DNA from: Chlamydoabsidia padenii
Lineage: Eukaryota > Mucoromycota > Mucoromycetes > Mucorales > Cunninghamellaceae
Length of the DNA stretch: 64,000 nt
Reading direction: 5' to 3'
Assembly: GCA_025330725.1 (NCBI GenBank)
Contig: JAIWND010000002.1
Span: 992,001-1,056,000, forward strand
Position numbers and translations under genes: made by a program. The notes under the pieces were generated by a model, which saw only the letters and a program-made list of their open reading frames with translations, did no database searches and was not told the DNA's origin. This document shows positions 34,865 through 48,599 of this stretch, one piece after another; positions within the stretch are counted from its first letter, which is position 1; every line of letters starts with the position of its first letter.

Positions 34865-37009
34865 ATGACTGTCATGGCTCAAGAAGAAATAAAGATCCAC
34901 CAAGTCCCAGAACGATTACTGTCTTCAACTTGCCCTACTCCTCATGTTAATTCCTTGGACACTTATCGACAATTATGGCAAGAAAGTGTTGATCAACCTG
35001 ATAAATTCTTTGGTGATGTAAGTGATATAGTCGGGTTACACTCGTAAAGGTATGATTAGCTCATCTAATTCTTTTTCTTTTTTAATTTCATCTACTAGCG
35101 TGCTCGTGAACTATTGACTTGGTCTAAACCTTTCCAAACGGTTTGTCATGGCTCTTTGGCAGAAGGTGATGTTGCCTGGTTTTTAGAAGGTGAAATCAAT
35201 GCTTGTTACAATGCGGTGGATCGACATGCACTCAAGAATCCTGATAAGGTGGCTATTATCCATGAAGGCGATGAACCTGATCAAGTGCGCAAAATCACAT
35301 ACGGCGAATTGTTACGAGAAGTTAGTCGTGTGGCCAATGTATTGAAGAACTTGGGTGTGCGTAAAGGGGACAATATTGTGGTATATATGCCAATGATTCC
35401 TGAAACCTTGATCGCCTTGTTGGCATGTGCTCGTTTGGGTGCGGTCCATTCGGTGGTGTTTGCTGGCTTCTCTGCTGAATCACTTCGGGATCGTGTGGTG
35501 GACTCTTCGGCTCGTATTATCTTGACTTCGGATGAAGGTCGTCGGGGTGGAAAGAACATTGCTACCAAGCGTATTGTCGATGATGCTTTACGTGATCATC
35601 AAACTCACGTTGAACATGTTGTGGTTTACAAGCGTACCGGTACTCCTGTCCCATGGGTTGAAGATCGTGATGTCTGGTGGCACGAAGAAACTGCCAAGGT
35701 CCGCTCATTCTGTCCTCCTGAACCTATGAACGCTGAAGATCCTCTATTTTTGCTGTATACCTCAGGCTCCACTGGTACCCCCAAAGGTATTCAACATTCT
35801 ACTGGTGGTTATATGTTGGGTGCCATGTTGACTCTCAAGTATGTGTTTGATTACCATGAAAACGATGTGTATGCTTGTATGGCCGATGTCGGATGGATCA
35901 CTGGTCACACCTATCTCACTTATGGTCCTTTACTCAATGGTGCTACCACTGTGGTGTTTGAATCTACTCCTACTTACCCTAATCCTTCTCGTTTCTGGGA
36001 CTTGATTCAAAAACACAAGATCACTCAATTCTATACTGCTCCCACTGCCATCCGTGCCTTGCGCCGTCTGGGTGATCAATGGTTGGAAGGTTATGATTTG
36101 TCCAGTTTGCGTGTGATTGGTTCTGTTGGTGAACCTATCAACCCTGAAGCTTGGGATTGGTATAATGAAAAGGTGGGCAAGAACCAATGTGCTGTGGTGG
36201 ACACTTACTGGCAAACTGAAACTGGCTCCATCATCGTCAGTCCCCTTCCTGGTGCTACTCCTACCAAGCCTGGCTCGGCTACTTTGCCTTTCTTTGGTAT
36301 CAAGCCTGTCATTCTCGATCCTACCTCTGGCAAGGAATTAAATCAAGTGGATGAAACCGGTGTGCTTGCTATTTCTCAACCTTGGCCCTCTATGGCTCGT
36401 ACAGTTTACAACAACCATCATCGATTCTTGGAAACTTACTTGAAACCTTACCCTGGCTACTATTTTACTGGTGATGGTGCTTCTTTGGATAAGGATGGCT
36501 ATGTTTGGATTCGCGGTCGTGTCGATGGTAATGAGAAAAAAAGGGGGAGGGGGAATGGGTTGAAAAGTATAATAGTAAACTAACTTGATATGTGTCATTA
36601 CACCATAGATGTCATCAATGTATCTGGCCATCGACTATCTACCGCCGAAATTGAATCTGCTTTGGTCCACCATGAAGCCGTCGCTGAAGCTGCTGTGATC
36701 GGTGGACATGACGATCTGACTGGTCAATGTATTCATGCCTTTGTCTCATTGAAGCCTCATATCAATACTGCTGAAGGTTTGGATAAGGAATTGACTTTAC
36801 AAGTACGCAAGATCATCGGTCCTTTTGCTTCACCTAAACGCATCTATGTCGTGCAAGATCATCCCAAGACTCGATCTGGTAAAATCATGCGACGTATCCT
36901 TCGAAAGATTGTTAACGGTGAACAAGATCAATTGGGCGATATTTCCACTTTGGCAGACCCCTCTGTTGTGGCTGTATTGATCGAAAAGGTCCATGGATGC
37001 CCCAAATAG
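34865..37009 (+). CDS. ACS1: Acetyl-CoA synthetase (AMP-forming)
   Basis: Converts acetate, ATP and CoA to acetyl-CoA. Three exons in phase: 34865-35017, 35099-36527, 36609-37009; 660 residues, full length for the family. Motifs: AMP-binding loop [43 protein letters not shown], hinge [14 protein letters not shown], and the catalytic, acetylation-regulated Lys in [15 protein letters not shown] second in-frame ATG (MAQEEIK) lies four codons in. Codon use is more biased than in neighbours (CGT, GGT, ACT frequent), consistent with high expression. It is needed for growth on acetate or ethanol and for nuclear acetyl-CoA. Confidence 0.97.
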
Positions 37010-37789
37010 AATAGACACCTCTCATTAATATCTCCCCATCCCCTCTTTTTTATATATATACTTCATTCTGTATACTCATCATATTGACACATCTAGTTTG
37101 TCTCCCCCATCCCCTTAGACTTACTTTTACATATTATAATCTTCCCCCACTGTTTTATATTTACACATTTTCTTTATAATAAAACAACTAATATTACTCC
37201 AGTAATAAAGAAATGGTCTCTGTATAATACTTTGTAGCCATCATGTTAACAGGTAGGCTCTTTTATCCTTTGTCTTTTTTTTTTTAAAAAAAAAAGAAAA
37301 AAAAATGGAAACAGTACCTTACGTTACCCTGGATAAAGTGATCTGATCTCAACAAGTTAGTAAAGTTATTCAACGTAGACGTAATTCCAAGTTTCAAACT
37401 ATTTATGAATAAATTGAATGATGAGAAGGTAATGCCTGCTCATTGGACTGGATAGTGTATTCAACCATACTTTTCCGAGGGTGATTCAGATTATGCAAAT
37501 CGTACAAGGGGCTTCTTTTGAACAGTTTGCTCGATATTAAACCCCCGCCTTCTAAACCCCGACCATGAGACAAAGGTGAAAAGGCGTCTTTTTCTTTCCC
37601 TTTCCTTTCCTTTACTAATTCCCAAAGTCAGTACAATCCTACGGTAGATAGAGTGAACAAACAAAAAGTAACACTATCATACTTCCCACTCCTCTTCTTT
37701 CCCTTTTACCACTTCCTCTCTTCTCTTAATTTGTACATTCTGTTTACTTAATACTTGTCATTTTATCATATTAAAAGTTTTGTATCATC
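37010..37789. other. Intergenic, TRAPPC11 promoter
   Basis: A doubled variant, TTAAACCCCCGCC then CTAAACCCCGACC, lies at 37538-37563, about 230 bp upstream of the TRAPPC11 ATG. No gene. Confidence 0.5.
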
Positions 37790-39284
37790 ATGGACACTTA
37801 TCCCCCCGAATACCTGATACATCCTGTCCCTGTCCTTGCTATATACGGTCTTGGAACAAGCACAGAATCGAATAACAGCCAAACTGATTATTCTCAAACT
37901 GCATCAAGTAAAGCCAACACTCTTACCTCCACTTTACTCAACATCCTTCTTGCAAGACAAGAATTCTCTTTGTACGATGCATCACGATATTTGAACAACC
38001 CTGCGATACCTCCTCCTTTTTGTGTCAAGACGGTGCCAAAAGTAAGTATCACACACATGTTTTGATGATGGTTTATTAATATTTGGTTTTTTGGGGTGTG
38101 TGTTAATGATAGGATTACGTTTTGACTGATAAATCACAAGGCAGTCTTGGTACACACTCACCACTCTCACCACATACATCAGGCTCACCTCTTTATCCAG
38201 ATGGTTTGATGACTCCCGCATGGATCAAGAAGCATTTGGAATTACCTAGCGTAGTGGTTGGTTGTTATGAACTTTGGGATGGGTTTCAGGCACCACCAGG
38301 CTCCCCTGCTCGTCCAAGGCGGGAAACAGGGCCATTGTCTTCTCATATCTTGGTGGACCCTACTGAACGTGAAAAGGATTCTGCTTTGGCTCATGAAATA
38401 AATGAAAGAAGGTAAACATGGGGGGGGGCATCGAATAGAATAATATTGGACTAATGAATGTTTTTGTTATTATAGAAAATACTTCCAAGACAAAGGTATC
38501 AAGTTTGCTGCTATCATTCTTCACAAGGGAAAACATAGTGGTAAGAATATCAACTGTCAAAAAAAAAGGGGGGGAAGGGAAATGCTTAATGGCTCTAATG
38601 TCATGATTACTTTACCATTCTGTATTGTAGATGAACCTGTGATCGAAGAACGGTGCTCAATGATACGAAAACAAAGTGGATTGGATGCCAAGACATCTTT
38701 CTTTACACTGGCTCCTGGAAGTATTCATGATTTACAAGAATTTGTTAATATGTAAGTACGGAAAAAAAGGGTATAATCTAAAATGAAATATGGTTAATTA
38801 ATAATGGTATGTTTTTGTACGGACATAGTCTCTATCGGTCACTGTTTGAATCTGCACTACAATATTACAACAACCTCATTAAACGAACAAGAAAAAAGAA
38901 ATCCAAACTACCTTCTCAGTTACAACAATCAAAACTGAATACTACACCTGTTAGTGATTCTCAACCCCTGGGGATACTTGGATGGAATTTGCGATACGAC
39001 ATCAAGACGGCAGTGTTTCAAGAGTTCAAACAAGATGTCGATGGTGTTACAAGGTAATGAATCAGACAAGGCGGGTATATGGAATTAACAAAATGTAGTA
39101 TTTGTATCATTAACCTCTCTCTCTCTCTCTGTTTTATGTTCGTGATAGAATTCTGGAAAATACTTATACCTCACTTGCTGACTTTTTGGCGCCAGGAACT
39201 AATGGAACTTCGGGCTTATCTGTGCGTAGTCAACGTTGGGTCGAGGCACATACTTTGGCCGATTGCATGAATATCAAGGTAATG

Positions 39285-39327
<43 letters not shown>

Positions 39328-42300
39328 GCATAAAATGGATACTTATATGCTTCTTCCTCTTCATTTAGATATGTCAATTATATCTCTATCAAAACGATCC
39401 TTCTTCGGCGCTTGCACAACTCAATGGTCATCTCCACATGTTTCAGTCTTATTCTTCTGCATGGGGTATGGGTGAACAATCTTTTGAATATTGGGCGTGG
39501 TTATCAAAACAGTAAGTTAAAAAGATAAGAAAAATAGGCGACAGCGTTGTATTACTCTATCGTTGATACTTACCTTTTTCCTTTTATCCAATCTAGATAC
39601 CGAATCTTTGCTGATGTGATTGACCTGGCAATTCAACATGGTTTTAAGGTCCCTATTCCTTCATCCACAACAAATCAAGGATCATCAACAATGCCTGAAA
39701 ATCCTTCTTTGGGAAATGGGTCATCGCCTTATGGGTCAAACGACTTGAACAGTGGGTGTAATCCTGGTGCTATATTACAACATCCTGGATTCTATTATCA
39801 TTTGGCTGCTATGTGCTGTGCTGAACGACGACGACGCTATCTGGAAATGAACAAACTGGAAGCATCCAAAGATAAAACGGCATCATCATCAACAGCTACC
39901 ATGTTATCATCTTTACTTAAATCAGAACAACAAGTCGATCACTCTAGTTTGACCATCGAATTGCTCACCAAAAGTTACGAACAGTTTAAACGATACCACA
40001 ATGGACGGATGACACTTTACCTGGCGGCGGAAATTGCGGGCACCTATTATGAAACTGGCAAGTTTGAAATGGCGCTGAAATTCTTTGAACGGATTGGGAA
40101 AACTTATCGCAAGGAAAAGTGGCATACTATCTTGACGTCAATCTTAAGATGGTCTTTACGATGCGCCAAGGAACTTGAATCATGGGAACGTGCTATTGAA
40201 TGTTTGGTGGAATTATTATCAGATGCATTACCCATGTCAGATAGCAAACGGGCAGATGTACAGGCGGAACTATTACAATTACTTGAAAAGCAACCTCCAC
40301 CCTCTACCACCAACGATAACAACAATGGAATTGATCTACCTCGACCTCTTTTGATTAATATGAATCACATCAATCCTTTTGTCCAATGCGGTGTCCAATT
40401 CCAAACAGCAACCAACTTTGTAAACACTCCACTCACCTTCCAAATCACTCTACAAGCTAATGCAACCTCTCCTCCAACCGACCAATTTCGATTCGGTGCT
40501 ATGCGAATTCTCTTTAGTGATTCTCGATACAACTATTACTTGGTGGACTCGGGTGATACTAATGATAAGGCCAACTCATTGTCACCTAGTCTCATCGACT
40601 GCTCTCAAGGTGTGGAACTGTTTAAAGAAGAAGGTGAATGCTTCAACTGGAAAACAAAAAAAGTGAACCTCGGATTGTCCAAAAAGCAGGTCAAGGTTAT
40701 TCAAGGAACTATTTTGCCCGAAACATGTGAAGAAGTCAAGGTAACCAAAAATATAATATAATCTTTATGCTTTTGCTTATTACTTATCTTTCTTTGTATA
40801 GATTATCGGAGTCTGTTTGGATATCACTTCAGCAAACTGGGTTGTTGGCTTAAACTACACTTTTGGTGAACAGAACAATGTACAACCATTACCAAGGCGG
40901 AAATGGCTTCAACCTATATCAGGTAATATAAAGAAGAAGGGATGAAACATCAGATGATATTGACTCGCTTGTATCACTGTAGATCTTGATGACCGGTTGA
41001 AATTCAAACTCATTGATGGACGTGGGGAACTTGATACTGTCAGGTAATAAATCATTCGAAAAGAAAAAGACACAGCAGCTCATAACCAACTTAATTTATT
41101 AATACTCTTTTTTTAGAATCATGCAGCGACCTCCTTGTGTCAGTTTATATATGGACTATTCGGCTCCTGCTCTTCTTGATGAACTATTTCCCTTGAAAGT
41201 AACATTAACCAGCAATGAATCAACAACAATTGATGTAACTTTAGGTGTGGAAATTAAAAATGTGGAAGGTCAAGGTAATTAAATGAATGGATGGATGAAT
41301 GCTGGTAAATGTATGGGGGGGGGGTGATTAATGCTTCAACTAACCTATTCTAATTACAAACTATAGTGAATGAAGATAGTGTTACGTTCTCAGTGGAAAA
41401 TCAACCAACGACAAAGCATCATCTTGGCACTGGCGAAATTCAACTTGGTCAAGTCGAACCTGGACAATCTGTTGATAAGACGGTGTATCTATACGGCTCC
41501 CGAATCTCTGGATCTCGGCTGATTACATTGACAGTAAAGCCAAAAAAAAAAAGGGGGGGGGATGACACAGCACAGTCCAAACTGATCAATTTTTTCTTAA
41601 ATTATCTATCTTTAGGCACGTTACCGTTTTGTAGGGAATGAGGATGCTTTGGCCGAGAAAACAGAATCCGTTCGGATTCCGTTTGTGACACCATTTGATA
41701 CAAGCTTCGAAATATGCACCCAAAACGAATTGCCAGTCTCGACAACTGACCTCGTCCTGCCTAGTACCCTTCGATCCGAAAAACGACTCGTGATTGCTTC
41801 TATACGATGCTGCTCCACTTGGGATTTGATGATTGACAAATTAGAACTCAATGAAACAGTAAGTCCAACTTGAAAAAAACGAACTTCCTCACATTAACGA
41901 CTAACTTGTATTCTTTATCGATATGCGTTTAACTTAGACTAATGGAACTGGCAATTCATCACTGACTCTGTTATCCAAACTGGACGACTTTCACCAACAA
42001 AGTAAGTATCATATGATTTATCTAGGGTGATGACAGAGGTGATGAATGAAATGAATAATGATACTAAGGAAAGATTTATTTATTTATAGAATGGCAAACG
42101 GGACATGTATACAATTCCAATTACCTCTTTGAAATGACCTTGTTGGACTCAACGGAAGACATCCAATCAATGCCGACCGGTCACATGACGCTATATTGGA
42201 AAAGGTAATAAAAAAAAAAAAGTAAAAAAAAAGGGGGGGAAGGGAAATTCATACTCAAGTAACAACCTCTCATGTCTCTCATGTATTAGGTACGATCAAG

Positions 42301-42885
42301 ATCAACAAGATGGACCCATATCCAAGACTATCATACAATTACCTCCTTTGACGTTTCATCCGGCTGGTCTTACTGTTATGGCAGGTAAACTTGAAGAATA
42401 TTTTTATTGGAACTGGGAAACAAGATAACCTGACTAAACATTCTTTTTGTTTAGATGTGCCATCTGAAATATACCTTGGTGAACCCATGACACTGACTTA
42501 TGAATTAAATAACTCAACCATGAATGTAGCCGATTACACTGGCTCGATCGAACTTAGCGATGCGTTTGTCTTTTCTGGTTACAAGCAACTCAAGGGCCGC
42601 ATTTTACCATGGACAAGGACAAGATACCATTATGTGTGCTATCCTTTACTGGCTGGGAAAGTACGTCTACCAAGATTAAAGGTGATGGCGAAACATTATC
42701 AAGGTGCTGAAAAAGAAGTCCCTTTGGAAATGGTTGGTAAAGGATCGGTGGTGGCTCTGGACAATGACTTGCACGAAAAACAAGGCTTATTGGTGGAAGA
42801 AGAAGGCTCGCCATCGTCATCCACCACTGCTACATCATCATCTTTACTTCCTAACTTTGTCTTTGTCAATGCTAGAAGAAAGTAG
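37790..42885 (+). CDS. TRAPPC11: TRAPP III subunit TRAPPC11 (foie gras/gryzun)
   Basis: A long gene of about sixteen exons running from MDTYPPEYLIHPVPVLAIYG to LPNFVFVNARRK, roughly 1,100 residues. The foie-gras domain is clear: WNLRYDIKTAVFQEFKQDVD, then SQRWVEAHTLADCMNIKICQ, then SALAQLNGHLHMFQ, followed by alpha-solenoid repeats (YYETGKFEMALKFFERIGKT, ESWERAIECLVELL). The C-terminal half is beta-rich with gryzun-type Ig-like segments (LGTGEIQLGQVEPGQSVDK; DVPSEIYLGEPMTLTYELNN). TRAPPC11 works in ER-Golgi transport and autophagy and is absent from S. cerevisiae, so its presence fits an early-diverging fungus. One intron holds an (AT)19 repeat (39287-39324); another contains an A11G8 stretch that would read as KKKRGG if retained. 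Confidence 0.9.
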
Positions 42886-43013
42886 GATAGCTTAGAATAG
42901 GTTTTGATTATGTTTGATTATACACACCAACACTCTCCTTATTCCCCTTTTAACCATTTATGGACCAATAAAATTATAGAGTTTGAAACGCCTAAATTTA
43001 TTTCTCTCTCTCT

Positions 43014-43057
<44 letters not shown>

Positions 43058-43084
43058 CTGTTGTTGTTGTTGTCTGCACCTTTA

Positions 43085-43119
<35 letters not shown>

Positions 43120-43121
43120 TG
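42886..43121. repeat. T41 homopolymer and CT microsatellite before the next gene
   Basis: A 41-T run (43017-43057) is followed by (TC)n at 43089-43117, ending only 4 bp before the predicted ATG of the next gene. The intergenic gap is just 236 bp, so the downstream promoter must lie within or near TRAPPC11's 3' end. Confidence 0.8.
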
Positions 43122-43783
43122 ATGACGCTTACTACCCACATTCCTCTACAACCATCTCTATCAGCGATACCGTTGACACATTCTGATTTGCAGCACTGGG
43201 CTGACCCTCAATTAACACACTTTATGGACCGCGTAACTTCTCGCTCTGCAAGTAGTAGTCAGAGTAATGGTACTTCTCCTAAAACACCATATGACTGTAA
43301 CTTACTAGAAGGGAATCAGGTAATGATACATGATATAAAAAACAAGGATTAACGAAAAGATCACTAACAAAAAAAGTTTATATATATATATATACATAGT
43401 ATGAAGAAACTCTTAGTGGTTTATTCTCACACACGGAAATGTCGGCAATCAATCATAAATCAAGTCTCAAGAACCTATCTATGTGTATGTCTCCATCCGT
43501 CATGATATCTACAACATTTGATGAACACAACTTGCATATGTCTCCCAAAAATAGGACAATGCCGGAGACAACGACAGGTGAAGATTATAATACAGGCGGC
43601 GATTCAATTAGACGACATCAAAATGGATCTGGTGATGATGATATGACTTTTACACTTGGACAACAAAAAGAATACGATGATACTTGTAGTATGAATAGTG
43701 GCTCATTATATTCTATTGATTACGAAGGTAATATAGTACGATTCTTTATTATGCGCGGGTTACTAACCAATCCAACTGTTTCT

Positions 43784-43827
<44 letters not shown>

Positions 43828-44887
43828 TTATGAATCTATTTTAGACTTTCCGAATCCGCCTTCTTCTACTCCTTCTATCATGCGAAGATTATCTATCCAA
43901 ACAAGACAGCATAACCTTGTTTCTGACGAATTAATCAACACAATACCATTTAACGATCATCGGAATAAATCAAATCCTGATTCTGATTGCACCACTACTC
44001 CACTCATCCATCACGGCTGTAACCTATTTGTCTCACGATTTAAAGAAGTCTTTGACCTCGATGCTTTGGATTATGCCAACTATCAGCAACAACAACATAA
44101 GATTCCTCAACATGATGAACTCGGGAATAATGAAAAACATGGCAATAGATTGGGGGACTTGATTGCTAGTATTGGACGACCATCACAAACCAAATCAAAG
44201 ATAACACTATCATCATCACCCAGTCGTCAATCATTACGTGGTCTTATACGGAATATCAGTACAGCAACAGGAAATCGGTGTCGCCACATTAAAAAAATAC
44301 CAGACGATGACGATAATAGCCTCGATGATGACAATGAAACAATGAACTCTTATTCCTCCTCATTTCACGAAGAACCACGTACCAATCAAGAACCTATCAT
44401 GACTGCCGATCCTGATGAACGGCGACGGAACAACATGGCCTCTTTATTATATGATGTCATCCGACGATCGCCAACACATCATCGTCAAAAGAACAAACAA
44501 CAACAGGACAATCATGGCGTACTGACCAATCGACGACCGACCATATCTACCCGACGAACAGACGACTTTTTTGACAAGAAGCAATCTTTTGTTCCATCTC
44601 TAACCAGATCCACCACCTTATCATCACCTAAATCATCAGTCTCTTCCTTGTCAACCTCGTCCTCGACTCTTATTCGCCCACGGAAACAGTCTTATGGTCC
44701 TATGATAAAATGGGGGGACGATGGGCGATCCTTTTGTTCGGACAGTCAACACATGGCGGAAATTCGACAACGAGATTATCATCATGTAGAAGAACAACAG
44801 CAAATTGACTTTATCGAATCGGATTACTACATTAAAAAACAATTACCACTGTTGCCTTGCTCAATTAACAACAAGGTGGATCATTAA
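43122..44887 (+). CDS. Low-complexity protein of unknown function
   Basis: Not recognised. Three exons in phase: 43122-43319, 43400-43727, 43845-44887; 522 residues. Intron 2 contains a 41-T run (43786-43826), giving a neat frame only when removed. The protein is rich in Ser, Asn, Asp, His and Gln, has no hydrophobic segment, and looks largely disordered. Short conserved-looking blocks are LFVSRFKEVFDLDALDYANY, GLIRNISTATGNR and NNMASLLYDVIRRSP, with many SPSR, STLSS and RRLS sites suitable for phosphorylation. It may be a signalling or cytoskeletal scaffold, but this is only composition. The start is set by the first ATG after the CT repeat. Confidence 0.7.
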
Positions 44888-45828
44888 TAATTAGTTCATG
44901 CAACAATACAGCGCCCAGAAATTCAACTCCGACTTGGCCAACAACAAAATGTAAAATCCAATGGCCTCCTCATGGTTATTTAGTAGAATAGCGTAGTATA
45001 TAATCATTCCCCCACTTCCTTCCCCCTCCTTGACTCACTCGGAATTTTTATGTGTGTTCCGATCTTGTTGTTATGAATGTTTTTATGATATCAATAAACT
45101 TTTTTTTTTTTTTTACTATTGTTGTTTTGTTTTGTTTATACTCTTGGATCCGGCCAGTCGTAAAAAATACAAGATGGCACACCTTTGGCGGAATTTGAAT
45201 TGTAGGCATAAACCATCAAACTGCAGGATGGTTAGATTATCAATCACAAATTGGAGTTATGATGATGAAAAGAGTGACGGTATCAAGTAGGTAATGGGTG
45301 TTGTCCTGGGTCATGCTTGATGTTATGTGAAGAAACTATCTCATGCCATCATAGCCGTAAAAAAAGAAAAAAAAAAAAAGGTCCTGTAACAAATAAAAAC
45401 CCCATCGCCGTTCGAAATTTAATTTTTTACCTTCTCTTTTCCCTTTCCCTTTTTTTTTAATCCTCTATGCAAATCAACATGACTCTATTTGTTGACTTTG
45501 TCATCCAGGACTTTATTCCTTTGTATGTTATAACACACAACTTTTTTTTTTGGTTGTTATTGTTGGGGTTTTTTTACTCCCTTCCTTAATTCCCTACCTT
45601 TTTATCTTTCCTCTCTTCCTACACCTTACTCATTCACCATCGACCACTGCAAACAACACGCTTCTTTTTTGGTTTGAAGAAACATCTACCTGAAACATAA
45701 GCAACTTGTCTCTTCAAAGGTAAGAACGAAAACAAACCAACATAAAAAACCCCCCGATAACGCCATCAACGAACAAGATAAACTTACTCGCTTATTCTTT
45801 TTTATTATTATTATTTGGTCACAGTAGA
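44888..45828. other. VTC4 promoter and 5' UTR intron
   Basis: CGCCGTTCGAAATTTAA at about 45407 resembles the recurrent motif. A probable 5' UTR intron runs from a GTAAGA donor at 45720 (after CTTCAAAG) to an acceptor GGTCACAG ending at 45824, four bases before the VTC4 ATG. No gene otherwise; (A/T) runs at 45103 and 45370. Confidence 0.5.
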
Positions 45829-48180
45829 ATGAAGTTTGAGGAAGAACTGAACACCAAGACTCATACACCCTGGCGTCATTTATACGTACGGTACAAAGAC
45901 CTATCAACTGAACTGGACAACATATCAACAAATGGATGGACGGACAAGAACGAACAAGACTTTGTGGCTTCTATACAGCATGAACTGGAAAAGGTCTATA
46001 GTTTTGTCGACGGCAATGCGGTGGAGCTCTCTCGGCGGGTGGAACAAGCAGAACTCGATATAAACAATCTTAAATTGGAATCACAACAAGTGGACGATAC
46101 TACATCATCACCAGCGACAACAAAAAATGCCATGGAACCTATCAAGGATGCATATGATTCATTGGCTGACATGCTCACGGAAATTCTCTTTGACATCAAC
46201 GACCTCTCGAAATATCAACAACTGAATATGACTGCATTGGAAAAACTGGTCAAGCAACATGACAAACACACTCATTTGGATCTACGAACAAGGTATCATG
46301 GTGCTCTACTGGAAAAGTGGCCGTTGGACAAGATTCACTTTGATGTACTGATTGTGCGGATTTCCAACATGCAAGACATCTGCCGCCTAAAAGGCCACCC
46401 TCGCTCTAAATTGGATTACAGTCAAGGTGAAGATCAAACTGCCTTTGAACGTGCCACTTCTAAATATTGGATCCATCCCGACAACATCACCGAAGTCAAG
46501 TCTATCATCCTGATGTATCTTCCTATCCATGTCTTTAATCAACGCAAAACCTACGAACACTCGGATGCTGCTGTCTCTAGCGTGTACTTTGATAATGCCA
46601 AGTTTGACTTGTACTCGGAACGACTTCAACGGGACGAAGGTGCGGAGGCGATTCGATTCCGGTGGTATGGTGCTGCTACGGACGACATTTACATTGAACG
46701 CAAGACACATCATGCACCATGGTTAAACGGCAGCTCGGTAAAGGATCGATTCCGCGTCAAGGATAGTCAAGTCAATGCATTTTTACAAGGTCAGTATACA
46801 CCCACCGATCTCATCAACGACCTCAAGACGAAAACCAAGTTGGATCAGGATGCTATCGAACAAAACGCCTTTATCGCCAATGGGGTACAGGAATCAGTAC
46901 AACATCGCCACCTGAAACCTATGTGTCGGGTGTTTTACAACCGGACCGCCTTCCAACTACCAGGCGATCAGCGTCTTCGACTGTCACTCGATCATAATTT
47001 GACATTTATCCGGGAGGACGATTTGGATGGCAAGGCACGACGTTGGGCGACGAATGGACAAGAACAATGGCGGCGAATGGATCTCGGTGTTGATTATCCA
47101 TTCCGACATATCGATCCCAATGATATTCATCGATTCCCTTATGCGGTTTTGGAAACAAAGATTCAACGTCATCTTGGTCAAGAATCTCCTCCTTGGTTGG
47201 ATGCTTTACTCAATAGCCACTTGGTCCATGAAGTACCTCGATTCTCCAAATACTTGCATGGTGCTGCTCAACTCTACAAGACTTTGGTGCCAATTATGCC
47301 TTGGTGGATGTCTGAATTGGATAAGGATATCAGGAAGCAGCCTATAGCAAACATTGGTTTATCAAGATCACTCTCTTCAAAACCTTTATTCAATGGTCAT
47401 CATCGCCGATCACTTGCTTTGGCGGACTTTGAACAAGCACCCGTCGATCCTTCCAACGTTATTCCTTATATCGCCATCAAGTTATCCGACCCAGATCAGT
47501 CTGGAAGTACCGACGAAAAGAATGGACAGCAACAACAATTACAACAACAGCAGCAACAACAGCAACATCGGCGATCGTCTTCTTCTCAGGCAGGGCGTGG
47601 TCATCGCGATTTGATATCAAGGTTTTGGTCTGGTAAGGGATTATCATACTCGGGGAAAAAGAAGGAAGCCAGCTTGGAGGAGGCTTTGCCGTCACATAAA
47701 CCCATACAACGACAGCGTATTGTGGCTTCTCGATTATCTTCTCAAGCAAAGAAACTGGATCCTAAAGCCTTCTTCGCCAACGAACGTACCTTTATCTCTT
47801 GGTTACAATTCTGTGCCTTGATCTTGACCGTGGCCTTGAATCTGTTAAACTATGGTGATCGTATCTCTCGTTTGATTGGTGCTATTTTTATCATTCTTGC
47901 CTCGCTAATATCAATGTAAGTGGATAAATACACAATAATGTGTATACCTAATCTCTCTCTCTTTATTTTTATTTTTATGATTACTAGATATGCGTTGGTT
48001 AGATTCCAGATCCGGGCGTACCAAATGCGAACAGGAAGAAACCTTTTACGAATGGATGATATCTATGGTCCTGCGGTACTTTGTATCCTTCTCGTCACTG
48101 CTTTACTAGTCAACTTTTATCTGCGTGCACCTCTATTAACAAAACCTGATGTCGATCCACTCCCTTCTTATGGACAATAG
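45829..48180 (+). CDS. VTC4: Vacuolar transporter chaperone VTC4, polyphosphate polymerase
   Basis: Makes inorganic polyphosphate from ATP at the vacuolar membrane. Two exons in phase, 45829-47915 and 47988-48180; 759 residues. Residues 1-160 form the SPX domain (MKFEEELNTKTHTPWRHLYV; CYS-like LKKHDKHT-type loop seen as LVKQHDKHTHL), which senses inositol pyrophosphates. The triphosphate-tunnel catalytic domain carries VYFDNAKFDLY, AEAIRFRWYG, IYIERKTH, YNRTAFQLPGDQRLRLSLD, WRRMDLGVDYPF and RFPYAVLETKIQ; the RFR and ERK basic pairs and the glutamate of LETK match the catalytic subunit Vtc4 rather than Vtc2/3. A Gln/Ser-rich linker leads to a DUF202 membrane domain with three helices, the intron falling within it. 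Confidence 0.93.
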
Positions 48181-48599
48181 AATAGCTTCTTTACATTTAA
48201 TACTAGTTTTATTAATTAAATAAAACCAACAATAAAATATACGATGTTTAAAAGTGGTTGAAAGAAATGATCAAAAGCAATCATACATAGGAAAAGAAAT
48301 CAAACAACCAGTTAGCACTGTGATCAGCCCCTTTTGTCTATGGAAACGATAAAACTTTAATGATAAAAATTATCACCTAAGTGCAGTGTGTGTGGGTTGC
48401 GATAACTTCCCGGAAAGAATTTGAACATCGATAAGGAGTGAAGGCAAAGGAATGGAGAGATAGAGAGAGAGAGAGAGAGCGGCTTCATACCAAGTGGCCA
48501 GCATTAAAACATGAATTGTTTGATTGTATAATCGTTACAGCCTGGCTGACACATTGGCAGTGATGGGACGAGAGCGAAAAGAAGACAGAGGGGATAGAG
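48181..48599. other. Intergenic, VTC4 3' flank
   Basis: AT-rich, with a GA microsatellite at about 48461-48478. No gene. Confidence 0.5.
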
